From positions 2,170,001 through 2,234,000 of the forward strand of contig CM037850.1 of the NCBI GenBank assembly GCA_021234535.1: 64,000 nucleotides of DNA. Direction: 5' to 3'. Position 1 is the first letter of the stretch. The number at the start of each line of letters is the position of its first letter. Below the pieces are notes generated by a model. It saw only the letters and a list, made by a program, of their open reading frames with translations, had not been told where the DNA came from and ran no database searches. The position numbers and the translations under genes were made by a program. Source of the stretch: Stichopus chloronotus. Its lineage: Eukaryota; Echinodermata; Holothuroidea; Aspidochirotida; Stichopodidae. This document shows positions 1 through 12,700 of the stretch, in pieces.

Positions 1-1277
1 TCTACAAAGTGTTTCGCGATTCACGCATCTGAGTAGGCCATGACTTTAGCAGCTATGACATGATGTTTTACAAAATGTCTATGTAATTATGGAACTTGTG
101 AAATTAACTGGATTATCAGATTTCTTCAACCAAATATCACAGGTAAAATGTATTTTGATATTTACTAACATTTTTATATTGCCTTGGATGTTCGATTGCA
201 AATGGGATAAGCAGAGTCTATTACAAACCGCTGTTCCTATCCCTAGCTGTAGCTTCTGCTGTTTCCTGACTATTGAAGAAACATGGCCACGGTTATTATC
301 AACATCGTAGATGAGGGTGTTGTGGTTAGGAGTCAATAGACAATATGTAGCACATTAGAATATTGTCCACTTTTGCGACAAATGTGAACGGAATACTTAA
401 GTTCGTTAGGGTTGGTCTCACAGTACCTACGCAGCTGTAACTCAGTATTTTGATATGCAATGAACCCAAAATCTTTCAGAGACTTCTCCCCCTGGACATC
501 CGCAAGGGGTACAACACACCGGGGCCCTACTGAGCTGGGCCCACGCCGATTTGTTCACAGGTTAGAACGTTTTGCGTGATAGATAGATGCACAAACGCTG
601 GCGGGAAGTCGGATGATTTTTAATCGCCCAAGTCAGATTGCGGGAAATTGAGCAAGGTTTGCCAACTTTGGGCTACTGTAAGTTCAACTTCAAATGCTTC
701 GTTGCGTAATTGAAATACTTTTATTTTACACAACTACATATTCGGACATTACCTGTCTGGTGGATTTAACTTTTCTAATTACTAGCCTAGCTGTGGAAAT
801 AATTGGTTTGGGAGTTACCACGAGGGTACGCTTACATTAAAATTGAAATTTTCAAAAATAGTTTTCACAAAATACGTTGTAACTTTGAATTACTGCACAT
901 GAATGTGGTTTTAAAATCGGGCCCTTTGTACAACTAAACTTCGTAAAAAAGGTCACAGCGTACTGTCACTCTTACATGTGTAGTTTGTAAATAAAGAATA
1001 AGTTAGCATGTTCGGGAAGAACCAAAAAAAATCGGTATTGGCTGACAATTTCACTTCTACATTCCAATGTTAGGCTAGCGTAAAGGTGCGGCAAATGTAG
1101 TTCTATATTTACGTTGAGGATTACTCAGTAATATCTGTCTGGTTTTATAAAGGAAATTCACCCGTGCGTAGTTTATTCGTCCCTCACATGTCACTAGCAA
1201 CTTAATACAACATCCTAACTGATTGCAGATCTGCCCAAAATCACTGCCGCTATCACAAATCCGATCTGTTTTGCGGT
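1..1277. other. non-coding, no gene recognised
   Basis: I see no exon with convincing coding character or paired splice sites here. A GC-richer patch at about 485-560 stands out from the AT-rich surroundings but has no recognisable function. Upstream non-coding exons or the promoter of the Bcl-2-like gene could lie here or further left; the sequence alone does not decide it. Confidence 0.5.
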
Positions 1278-1442
1278 GGACGATATTCCGTCCGAGGGGA
1301 CGAATTCATTGTTACAAGCTAAACGGACGAGTTTGTTACTTCCAGTTGACTGCATAATAGGGGGATTTTTGCGCGGACGAAGTGGACGAGTTGTGGACGA
1401 TGTTTGGCAATTTGGACGCGGACGAAGTGTCAACTTGGACGA
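1278..1442. repeat. cluster of GGACGA hexamers
   Basis: The hexamer GGACGA occurs eight times in 165 bp (at 1278, 1298, 1325, 1375, 1384, 1395, 1420 and 1437), plus one GGACGC at 1414. The spacing is irregular, so this is not a simple tandem repeat. It overlaps an open + strand frame (1361-1600) containing two ADEV peptides, which I do not recognise. It could be a regulatory site cluster, a decayed minisatellite or part of an exon. Confidence 0.5.
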
Positions 1443-3351
1443 GACGGTACTGTATCCCCCACACTAAAAACCTCTGTGAAATGACTGACAGCGGTGAAGT
1501 GAAGGATATTGTGTACACGTTTGTGGATCGATTCTTTGACTCAACTTCCCACAATTTTCAACAGCCAATTATGAGCTTAAAATGCATAGCCTTCACGTAG
1601 TCCAGAATGCTTTAGACAACATATCCAATTGTTTTGTGTTGTGTTAAGTGTGTTGTATTAGATCATCATGCCTTGTTGTTTGTTATTTCACTATGGGTGG
1701 TTGAGTCAAAGCAGAAGAAAAAAGAAAATTGTGCATGCATCAGACCGAGTATTTATTGTTAACGTTATGGTCACTTGTCTAACCCCTTTGTTTTTTGTTT
1801 TTCATTTGCTAATTACATAATTGCAACACAGTAGGAATAATTGATAATGGGTAACTGTTTTTTAAGTCACTGTCATGTAAAGTTCTGCTGGCTGTTATTC
1901 TGCAGTGTTGAAAGAAAGCACTAGTATCAAACTCACCAAGTTTATCTTCTTTGTTCTTATTTCGGCACGCAAAAACAAAACTTTCCAATTGGGGCACGTG
2001 GTGGCCTGGCCCTTAAACAGGGCTGCCCATTAATGTACATTACACTCCACATCACATCCTGCCACCAACACAAACTTTTAACCCAGTTAAATTTTCCTAA
2101 AAAACACACCCCAAAATCGACATATGACACGATTCACTACAGTACTTTCATAACAACTGAATGATATGTGCAGTAAGTACATCTTAATCGTAATTCCCAT
2201 AAAACTTTCTTGGTGGCCATTGGAGGAATAAAGCAACAAAATCCAGCATCATTCACTTACTCTAAGGCTTGCAAATAGGCCAATGGCATACACACCCCCT
2301 ACTGAATTAGTGTTCTGCTCAGTTTTTCGAGTAGAAATTCATTCATTTCAGTAATAATAATCATAAATAATCATATGATGCATGTAAAAGAAATCAAGAA
2401 GGGGGTTCTTTTTTTTTTATCAATTTCTTTGTAATATTTCCTCCAGCGCTTGTGGTTACAGTACTATTTTTGTGTGGACAAAGTTCAGTAACTTAGAAAA
2501 GAATTTTATGATTTGAAATTTACTGTATGCATATTCTTGTGTACGTAGTTAGTATTATTCTTCAAGCCACAGCAGAGCACAGTAGGTCTATGCAGGCACT
2601 GACCATACTGAAGATCTTTTTTGATCCAAACAGGATTAGAGAGTTTTTGCATAGCACAGTACCTGGAGAACTCCCATGTACAGTAACAACTTTAAACCCA
2701 ATATAGGCTCCTAGTTTGAGAGGAATAATGCCACCCCTGTAGGGATGTTTTCTCCTCAAGGAATATTATAGAATGAATGCTGAATTTGGGCTTAATGGAA
2801 CTGTAGCATGCTGGGAACCTCCATCTGTTGTATGTACATAGCCAGTGGTGTCATTTCTTGTATACCTTTTTAGGGGTATAGTATCTTCTAAATTGGAGGT
2901 GGTAGGGACTAGAATTGGAAATGAGTACAGGTGTTACAGTAAGTTACCTGCAGTATATGGAAAAATTTGAATGCCCCTACAGTACTTATAAAGGTCATAA
3001 GTTAGCAAACTGAGGGTCTTAATCCAGACATACAGTATATAGATTTGCAAGATGTTTCAGGTTGGTAAGAAGGGGGGAGAGGAAGGGGGTTAGGAGGGAT
3101 TGAGAAAAAGACTAGTGTGGACACTGAGCACTAACCCATCAACATTAAATATGGTCACAGGTTGCTGTAGGACTTGGTTGGGGGGGGGGGGGTGAGCCAT
3201 GGGTCATTCCTAGGTGCTTTTGCTTCCCACTAGGTTATGTAGCTGTGTGTGGCTACTGTATGTACACTCAGCACAGCCAGTTGCTCTTAGAAGATTGATT
3301 CTTCATTCATTTGCTCAACATAATATTCCTGCTTCACATTCACATCAACAG
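1443..3351. other. non-coding upstream of the Bcl-2-like gene
   Basis: No recognisable gene. It includes a G run at about 3180-3192. It ends in a usable splice acceptor (AG at 3350-3351) just before the first coding exon, so at least one non-coding exon probably lies upstream. I could not place that exon or the promoter. Confidence 0.45.
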
Positions 3352-3755
3352 GTGGGAGAAATGGATACACCAGAAAGAGCTGAAACACCACAAGATTTTG
3401 TTTACAAAACAAAAATAGTTGTTTTGAACTACCTTGGATTTGGACCGCCTTCCTTCGATCTACCTCCCTCTCCAGACTCACTCTCTGGTAGTGAGTCAGA
3501 ATCTCTGGGATCTTTAGGCTCCTTGGCCTCAGAATCAGGGGAAGATACGTTGGAGTATGACTGGTAACTCACCCACACCCACCAAAGAAGCTTACCTGGA
3601 TGTAAAAAGGCATTCAGATGATAGACTAACTATTCCAGAGGTGTCAAAATTAAGGTCCAAATCTGTGTCTCCGAGACCATCGAAGAAATTTTCAGTGAAG
3701 TCTCCGTCTACCAAAAGTGTTAAAAATGCCCAGCCTCTTCCAAAAGTAATGATAG
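3352..3755 (+). CDS. BCL2L13: Bcl-2-like 13 exon 1 (frame broken)
   Basis: The acceptor AG is at 3350-3351 and the donor ATAG|GTAAGT follows 3755. The first ATG in frame is 3361, with G at -3 and G at +4. Frame 1 runs to TAA at 3565-3567 and gives the BH4-like KTKIVVLNYLGF and a Ser/acidic stretch. The coding sense then continues in the +1 frame from about 3566 (NSPTPTKEAYLDV, then a Ser/Pro/Lys-rich part) to the donor. Only the second frame gives the phase needed to join exon 2. No intron between 3488 and 3590 of plausible length corrects the frame. I infer a one-base assembly error, an allele, or true +1 frameshifting. An isoform starting at ATG 3557 is also possible. Confidence 0.8.
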
Positions 3756-6700
3756 GTAAGTAAACTTGTAAGTTCGTGTTGGGAGGTGTGTGGGCAAAAA
3801 TGCCCAGCCTTTTCCAAAGTGATGATAGGTAAGTAAACTTTGTAAGTTTGTGTTGGGAGATGTGTGGACAGTATCTTCATGCTGGTTTAGAAATTTTGAA
3901 TACAAGAAAGGTCTTCATCTCCACCGTCTGCTGTTACAGTAACTGCTTTAGTGCAACAACATTTGACAAGAAGCTACAAATGGTATGAAAAATGGTATTT
4001 CTGCTTTTCCTTTCACTTTTTGTACCTGTTTTATTTATTTGCAAAGCCTTTTATTGAAACATGTGAACAAAGTGCCTCCCCATCATGTGGCCTCTTGTAC
4101 CATCATACTGTTGTAGTCTGTTTTATTGCTTGATTTAGATTCATTAAATGACAGATGAAGTTTGCTACACATGCAATAACAGTGCCCCAGAAATATGCCC
4201 ACAATAGTTTCTCAGGCCTGCATTCTAAACACAATGCATGCATGTAGTTTATGTGTATTATATGTACATAATAAAACTTGGTGCATTCTTTTATACAATT
4301 CACTTTAACAGACAATGCAATGAGAAAAAAGGGTTCCTTGAAAAGAAGAAGTACATTCGAGGATGCATGAACAGTACCAGGCTGCACTGAGGGAGCTGTT
4401 GAGGACAGTTGAAGATGGTTAGTAGCTGGCTGATATCCAAACCTTTGGCATATTAATCTCATCTTGCGTATATGGAAGGTGACATTTTGCTCAACCGATC
4501 AGTTTCAAACGCCAGAAATGACAGTTAAATGTTGCCAAGCTCACACCCCTTGTCTTGACTCTTTTATGGGATGCTGAATTCAAGGTGGGATCTGTTAACC
4601 CTTTCACAAAACCAGTGTCCATTCCTCGGACACCACCCTATTCAGCCTAACTACATGAAGAGAAACATCAAAATTTTACGTAATAGTTCTTACGTAGCTG
4701 TAAACGGAAACTTTTCAAGTGGCTCTTAAAGGGTAAAAGGTTGTGTGTGTGACATGCTTTTAGAAAAGAGCACCCATCGTTCAGAAGCTGCAAAGTAAAA
4801 CCCCAAGTGAAAATCCGTTGGAATTTTCTTTATGTCTTGTGCCGTTTTTGAGATATGACATTTCAAAGTTTGAGAAAAATGCAAAAGAGATGACGTAGAG
4901 TGTTGCACAGTGTCAGTAATTTCTTTTGTTAAGCCTATATATTTTGCCTCTTTATCACTTAGTTACTGAGTTTCACATTGGTAAGTGACATCAATATTTT
5001 TGAAGGAAAAAATACATGCTTCCAAAATAAAACCCTCTGGACATGTAAAATTCTCAAATGTCCTTGAAATAAAGGTCACAAAAACAAAGGATTAACGTGA
5101 AAGCATATCATAGGAGTCCATCTGTTGACTGTCACAAATTTGCACACTTAGCCAATGTTTATCCATGATACATCTGTGAGACACTAATCTGCCCGTAAAT
5201 TGGTAAATCTCTGACGAATTTTGATAGAATTTGTGGCTATTTTTAATATTTTCAATGCTGAGTGCACTCAATACTCCAAAATGTCTTTTTCTTGTCACAC
5301 AACCTTTAAATCGCTAGTCACATACGGTATGGCAAGAAATCTTTGATATGAAATAGAGACAATGCTTTGAAATCTCTTGCATCATTTGAGGGCAGTGTTT
5401 TTAAGTTGTAGACCATTGTGACAATCACAGATGGCAAATTAGTGACATGTACCTTTTGTTCCCTACTTGACATATCATCGTCCTTTGATTAAAATTCATG
5501 TCAGAAGGTCAAGCTGTGTAGAGCAAGTAAGTGTCTCTCTGAAGCTGTTGGTAAAGGGTAGCATACAGTAGTTGATACCTCTCTTGTGACATGCGTGTCA
5601 TGCTGGTTCTTCTCTGAATGTAAGGACCATTCTCTCAGCTCATTCTATGTACTTTTGTTCTTTGAGAGATAAGTTGGTGGCTTTTTTTAGAATCAGCTGT
5701 ACTGTGGTTGCTGGTATTAAGTTTCACGCTATACCTTCCTCTGTCTCTGACTGTATTTAAAGGACAAATTAGTTGAGGTTTATGTTGTAGAGAATGATCT
5801 TAGTTGGATAACGCCTGTGAAACACCTTTGAAAATTCAATAGTACAGTATCAGCACATTCTGCTTTTTTGGGTTGGAAGGTAGGAAACTTTTAAGTTTGT
5901 GAGTTACTTTCAGTTTGTGGAAATAAAGAAACAAGGAATATTTTTTAAGTTATAAGAAAAGAAATGTTTAAAACATGTTTCCACAAGATTCTGTGTGTTG
6001 CCTGTCCCACATTCAATATCAATTTTGAAAAATATAAGCTTAGGCCTGCAAATACAAACTGTCTGCAAAGTGATTTTAGATCACATGATGTACTAAGTAG
6101 CTTGCATGTCTAAATTACTGTAAATGTTTACTTGTAAAAGTAGAGGATCCTTTAGAAACAAATTTTAGCAAAAACTGTACAGCATGTATCAAGCTGCTTT
6201 TGTGAAAAGTTCACAAATTTATGTAGGCGGACTATTTATCTCTAAGAATGTTATATTAACTTTAGGCACCTAGGCAGTCTAACGTTAGTGTGCCAGATAA
6301 ATTAGTTACAGAATAGTGTCATAAATCATACCACAAAACTTTACATGATTGATACAGAGTAATCCTTACACCAAATAAAGTAGCATAAAACTTACTGCTT
6401 TACATACATACACTGCCTATTTGTGATTATAAAGTAATTTTTTAAAATTCTGTCACTATTTATAGCGCCTACCATAAAGGTACGCCCTATTCAATGTCAC
6501 CTGTCACTGAAGGTACAGTAGATAAATGCCATAGAAACAAATACACCAGAATGAAATTGGGCTTGTAGCAACAAGTGGAGGACACTTTGGGTACATATGC
6601 ATGGGAAGACGCAGAACTGTTTTGCTTTTAATACACCAAAAACATGCTTTTATTGTGCTCGACTTCATCAATGTGTTAATAGCTAACTTCTAGTTTACCT

Positions 6701-9700
6701 ATTTGTAATTACTGCAGTTTGCAAGGATACTGCTATTTCTTTGAATATCGTGCACCTAAACCAAATTAATCCTTGACTGCTTAGGCCAAAAAGCATTTGT
6801 GGGGCACATACCAGGGATCTTTCTGACACATGCGCAGTAGTATTACCAGGGACAGGTGTTTTGGATTTTAGTAAGCCTGAAGCACATGTTACAGTATATC
6901 CTGTATACTGATGTTCTTCACGTTGAGTCTTGAAGTTCCATGTAGAAAATACAGTAGCAAATAGCCTAGTGTTGAGATATTTTAGCTGACGTTATTTGTG
7001 ATAAGGTCAGAGAATGGTTGTAGGCTACAGTGAAACAGCAATGTCTCTTAGAATTTCTACTACTTCCATCATACTAGCATCTTATTTTTAGATAAGTTTG
7101 AGATTAGAAATGTGAGAATTAGCAGCACATTTCAAGCAAGGATAATAAGTGTTAATTTTGTGGAAATTATACCAGTTCCGATGAACTACGTCAGTGCCAG
7201 ATGGATTTGTCACAGTACTGGGTAGCACCGGTGGTAGTAATTGATAATTTTAATTGGTACCAAGTAGAACCAGTTCGTAAATACCGGTGCCAACCCTAGT
7301 TTGAAGAAAGACTCCTCTGGTCAAGAAAGATTTCCAGTTGCCTCAAGGTTACCAAAATGTCATGTAACAGTGGCAAATTATTTGCATTTCTATACTTTTC
7401 TTTTAACCTTTTTGACTCTTGTAGAAATGTACAGTATATTTGGCACTGTATGTTGTAGATTTACCTTAAAATATTGTGGAAATTAATGTCACATCTCTTC
7501 AACTATTGTAATGTTTCTTTGAAGACAGCCAAGATTTATAAAGAAATACCAAGGATATTCATGTAGTTGTGTGTGGGTGACACCACAAGTGCCCCGTCGT
7601 GCGATATTACCATTTTGAAATAAATTTGTAGGTTTCTAACCCGAACATGGTTTCGAGGTGTGGTTTTCACGAAAAAAGAGAGCTTAATATTCCCATTTTT
7701 TTACCAAATGTCAATTCCGCTCTGTGGCCATTCTTGTTAAGCTGTCCTCATTGGTAATTTCTGTTTGCCTTTCTCTTCAAGGTGAAGTATCTGAGTCCTC
7801 TCCCAGGCGGTCGAACTCCACTGAAAACTGGCACACTCAGTACCAAAAAGCTATGAGGGAACTCATAGAGTCAGTCCAAAAGGGTGAGTGCATTACTTCT
7901 CATTTTCAGTGAACAGAAAGGGTAAAACAAATTTATGAAACAAAAATGAGGGCTTCTTCATGGGAAGTAATCCGATAACAGGGCTGCAAGCAGCACAAAC
8001 ATTGTATCCTATCAGTTTCTCTCATTCTGAATGCATCTTGTCTCTCCCCCCCCCCCCCCCACTTTGTTCTGATATGTTGGAGTCCTTTTGACACAGCTTG
8101 GAATATTGACCTCCTTTGCTGGCCATCATTGCTGCATTTCTTTCAAGTTCTTTTACTGCTGTACACTTTTACTGCTGTACACTTTTTTTCTAAACCTTTG
8201 GTCAAGCTGGTTTGCGGTTTCTTTGATGGTAACTGGCTGAAACTTTAAAAAATGCAACAATTTTCCTTGCATGTTTTATCCCCTGAGTGTTTCTTTATTT
8301 GGAAAAGAGAAGCCAATTAGTTGAACATTTGCACACAAATTTGCTAGACGTCAAAAGATATTTCTGCCGAGTTATTGCTGAAACTGAAGTTTTGACATTA
8401 CATGAGGCAAAGATCCCAACACAATGAAGTGTAAAATTTTAGAGAAATGTTTGCTGCCCCTTGTCGTACCCTCCAACGCTTAAAGTTTGTTGAGACGTGG
8501 ACTTTCTTCCTAAGAACGTGAGGTCAAAGTATGCCCCTGCACTGTATATATGCTTTGTTTTAATTCTTTTGAAGGACCAATAGATCTTTTTTCATAATGT
8601 GGACACCATCTAATGCTACATACATGCTAATTTAGATCTGCTAATTTAAATTGTACTAGTTTTGGTCAGGTACAGAAGGTTTTTCATATTGCATTAACTG
8701 AAGTGAAATTGATTTGGCAGGACAAGAACCAGCAAGTTGTGGTACCGTACCAAATATCTTGCTTCTTCCAACATTTTTCTTTCAAGCTACTAATAGCCTT
8801 AAGAGCAAATTGATTCATTTCATTCTTTAAACAGTGAAATAAAGTTTGTTTTGGGAATGACTCCTCACTCTCTGCCTGCCTTTTATGATAATGTCTTTTT
8901 TCTTCCTTTAAACATAGCATTACATCAACCTCCGGTTGTAACTGTATAGTAGACTGCTTGTATTTAGTAAATTGGATAATGTACGTAATGGATTGCAGTT
9001 GAAAATTGAAGTTGAAAATTGAAGTTGGTGATTTATGTTCAGGCATTGTCCATGAATGATGGTATTTATGAAGCCTGTAAGGATAAGAAAAATTGCCAAA
9101 CAAAAATGGTCTCATTTTTCGTGGCATTTTTTTTTTTACAAATTTGTAAATTTGTCACCAGTGGATATTGCTCTGCTACATTCATGACGGATTAATCTTG
9201 TTGTTACATTCTGTGGTACAATAATGATTGCAAGTGATGCCCTCAGAAATCCCGAAACATCCACCTTAACGTGCTAGTAATAAACAAATTATTTGCTTTT
9301 CTGTTTATTTCCTGACAAAAAAGATAGTTATCATACCAAATCTTTTGCCCTTGTGTAAGTCAGTATCACTCATATGACAGAAATCCCTTGGTGACCACAT
9401 GGTCAATAAGCATTTTGTAGTGACCTAGCATGGAATGGAATTATTACTGTTAATTGGACGTTGGCTTTGCTGTAGTTTGGAAACAGTGTGTCGTAATTGA
9501 CTCCCAGGAGGTCCTCCATTTGATGTTTTAAACAATGGGTGGCTGAGAAAAAATGAATTTCTTCTATTTTTTTTATTTGTGAAGAAGGCAATTTGCCATT
9601 GTAGGCTATTATGAGGCAGTTTCATTTCCCCAATTTTCTATGAAAAAGAAAAGAAAGTAAACTTTATTCCCTTATAACTTGAGATCTTGGTGTCTCAGTA

Positions 9701-12700
9701 AACAGAGAAAATAAGTCTAAAAATAATTACCTTTGACATTTTGAGGCAGAGTTTTAGACTACCTGTACTTTCTTTGCAATTAACACACAGGGATAAATAT
9801 AGCTCTGTGATCAGGAAATGTTGAGCGGAAATTTGAACGAAATGAAATAAAATAAAAATGCTTTTAAATAGAGAAAAAGTGGGATTTACATGGGTATTAA
9901 AGTACAAGTGCCAGTAAATGTTTTTTGTTTTTTCCAGTCCTTAATTTGTTCGTTAAAGGGGCCCTTTGATTTGATAATTACTTATTTTGTGACAAGTTTG
10001 AAGAACGCCATTGCGTGCCACACTTCTCCTCATTAGTCATTTATTAATCCCTACACAGTTAATGAAAATGTGAGAAATTGTAGCTTAATCATGATGAACA
10101 GTGGTTGCCTATAGTTAACAACATTGAAAGGTTAATCAACTCTGGATCATGTATTAAAGGTAGGATAATGCACGATCGGGGGTTAGCGTAAGTGATGATG
10201 AGGGCCCACTGGACTGAGTGCATCCAGCGATAACATTAACCCCCAAGAGAGCATTATCATGCAGGTAATGCAAAGGTCCAAAGTTCATACATGCAAGATG
10301 AGATTTTGATAGCAAAGATGAAAGGGAGAGAAAATTTGTTTCTTTACACAACCACAGTTTTCTGGAAAACATCATTGTCCCATTAGTTGTGTGTCAGTTC
10401 TTCAGAGCCTCTTAGTTTGACCATCAACGTTGTGATTAATGCTTAAGTCAACAGGATTGACAAAATGTCATAAATTTTGTCTACCAACTCCATGAGCACT
10501 TTTCATCAGGGGATAAATATGAGAGTGCTGGGTTATTGACTTTGATTTTAAACCGATGGTGACATCATTATGGAGGCCGAGCGGATCCTGGCAGTCGCCT
10601 CGGTCTGCTGCTTCCATGATGACGTCGTCATCGATCTCATATCAAATTAATGATTGAGCACCCTCATATTTATCTCCATTCAGAATGCGAACCAACAATT
10701 GACTATTTGGCTAGCGTAGTGAGAAATCTGACGTTAGGTCCTATGTTATCATTACTTAGCTCTAATGTTCTACGAAGGAACATGTGTTAAGCCTTATGTT
10801 GCTGTCAATCTTATTGTTAGGTCGATTTGTTTAGTAATTGATTCCAAAATGGCTCAATTAGTAAACGATTCCTGGGAGGCAGTGTTTGAAAGATTTGTTA
10901 CATGCACAGGCCAGAAGTTGGGTTAGACTTGCCGTTGCTCGTTAGGATGTTGCAAAGTGAAGGCATAGGAAACCAGTCATTGCAGGATTAGATTTTGAAC
11001 CAATTTCTGTATTCTCTGCTCTCGCAGTCTGACGGCATTCAATGAGCATACTGCTTCATCTGGCTGATTTTATGACTTTATGATCTGCCGAAAGACATGT
11101 TGTTGCATTCATAGAAGTAGTAGCAGGCAAAACAGGCCAAGTATGGGCATGATAGGTTTGACACGAAATTTGGGAAACTTGTGAATGAGGATAAGGGCAT
11201 AGGTCCCCAGTTGGAAATATGTTCGGCATTTTCTCCATTTTGGCTGATCTAATGAGTGACCACAGGCCTATAATGTAGAAAGAAATTATTCTCTTTTTTC
11301 TTTGCAAAGAACGAGAGTAGCCCGTACCTATGGTAATCTGTTGCATTGACTGAGCATAAGTACTTACTTGCTAGTACAGTGCCTACACTAGTATGTATAG
11401 CATGTATACAGCAGTAATAGCCCGTACTATATGTCACCGTAGCAACCATTTCTGTGATGACATCCCTGATACAAGTTACATACAATGAATGTATAACAAC
11501 TAGTGTGGCAGTTGATCATGTTGCTGTTCATGGTACTGAAATTCTGACCAGTTTTTAATCCCACTAAAAGCCAGGTTCTAATGGCTTCTAGCCAATCACG
11601 TTGCAGGAATTGATTGCAAGCAGTTATGAATTTACAATCAAAACGAGAATGAAAGTCAGAACCTTTGAAAATGAAATATTACTGTTTAGTGAGAAACTAA
11701 CGTGCATTGAATATCACCTCAAAATTTCATCATACTGTAGGCCTACTGTTGTTATCTTCCCAAGATATTTCAATTTGAAAGTTGCTAAAAGCTCAGTCAG
11801 GATGCTCCCATTATAAGATTGTGATGTCATAATGTGACCAATTGTAAATGTTATTACTGTATAATTTAGTGTCCAATACTTTAAACACTTATACTGTCCT
11901 GAGTGGTTTGTATTCTCCAATTCCTCTTTGGAACTCTGTTGAAATTCTAGAGTTTCAGCAAATTTTGTGCAGAGTTTCCATTTACTGGATGAACCTACCA
12001 TATGCAGGTATGCAGCCAAGGGGAAGTAAAAAGTTGTATAAAGGAGATGAAGTTAATTTAACTATTAAACAGAAATGGAAAAAAGCTTTTAGCAGCATTG
12101 GTCCAGTTTTTCAGAGACGATGCACCTGATATGGTATTACAGTTCACTAATTCACAGTCTATTTATATATGGAGATCCTGCTAAACTATTGACCCCAATT
12201 ACGGTCGTGCTCCATCTGAAACGTGGTAACTACGTTATCAACCTGTTGGTGGCTGTAAAATTACCTGGAGCTCTCCAAATGAAATACTGTAGCCTGAAGT
12301 GCTTTCTTGTGGCACGCACTGCTGTTGTGTCTAAATTTAAACTTCAATAGGAGAAGATTGTTCAGTATCTATCTTTGTGTATATCTGTATCTTTGATCAC
12401 ATTATAACTTGTCTGTTGTCAATGCTGGGAAGTAGTACATGTCAAAATTTTCAGTCTTTTCTGATCAACATGCACATGGTACTGAGTGCACTTGGAAACC
12501 CCCAAAGATTACGATCACATATTGACTTGATGGTCGTGGTCTCAAGCAAAACACCCTCAGGGAAATTAAAAGCTCAGTTTAAGAATGAAGTCCATCAGCC
12601 CTCTCAGTGATACTCCTAGACCAGGATAATTTGAAGTCAAGCTGCATATTCTATCGACTCACTTTAGAGGATGTCTAGCTGTGATTTCAATATTTTTGAT

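Larger units (their letters stand above)
3756..7781 (+). other. intron 1 of the Bcl-2-like gene
   Basis: About 4.0 kb. It holds the duplicated donor, a 135-bp and a 568-bp TTAA-type element side by side (4599-5305), and one copy of a 1.1-kb diverged repeat (about 6170-7290) that recurs in intron 5. The acceptor is TTCTCTTCAAG. No other coding sequence was recognised. Confidence 0.8.

Noticed and set aside
3214..3360. Extension of exon 1 upstream of ATG 3361
   Set aside because: The open frame has no ATG before 3361 and crosses a good splice acceptor at 3350-3351.
3488..3590. Micro-intron correcting the frame of exon 1
   Set aside because: Every GT/AG pair tried gives a removed length of the wrong remainder modulo 3, and lengths of 24-51 bases are too short for this gene's introns.
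8684..9127. 147-codon minus-strand frame in intron 2
   Set aside because: Composition looks like translated AT-rich intron and no domain is visible.
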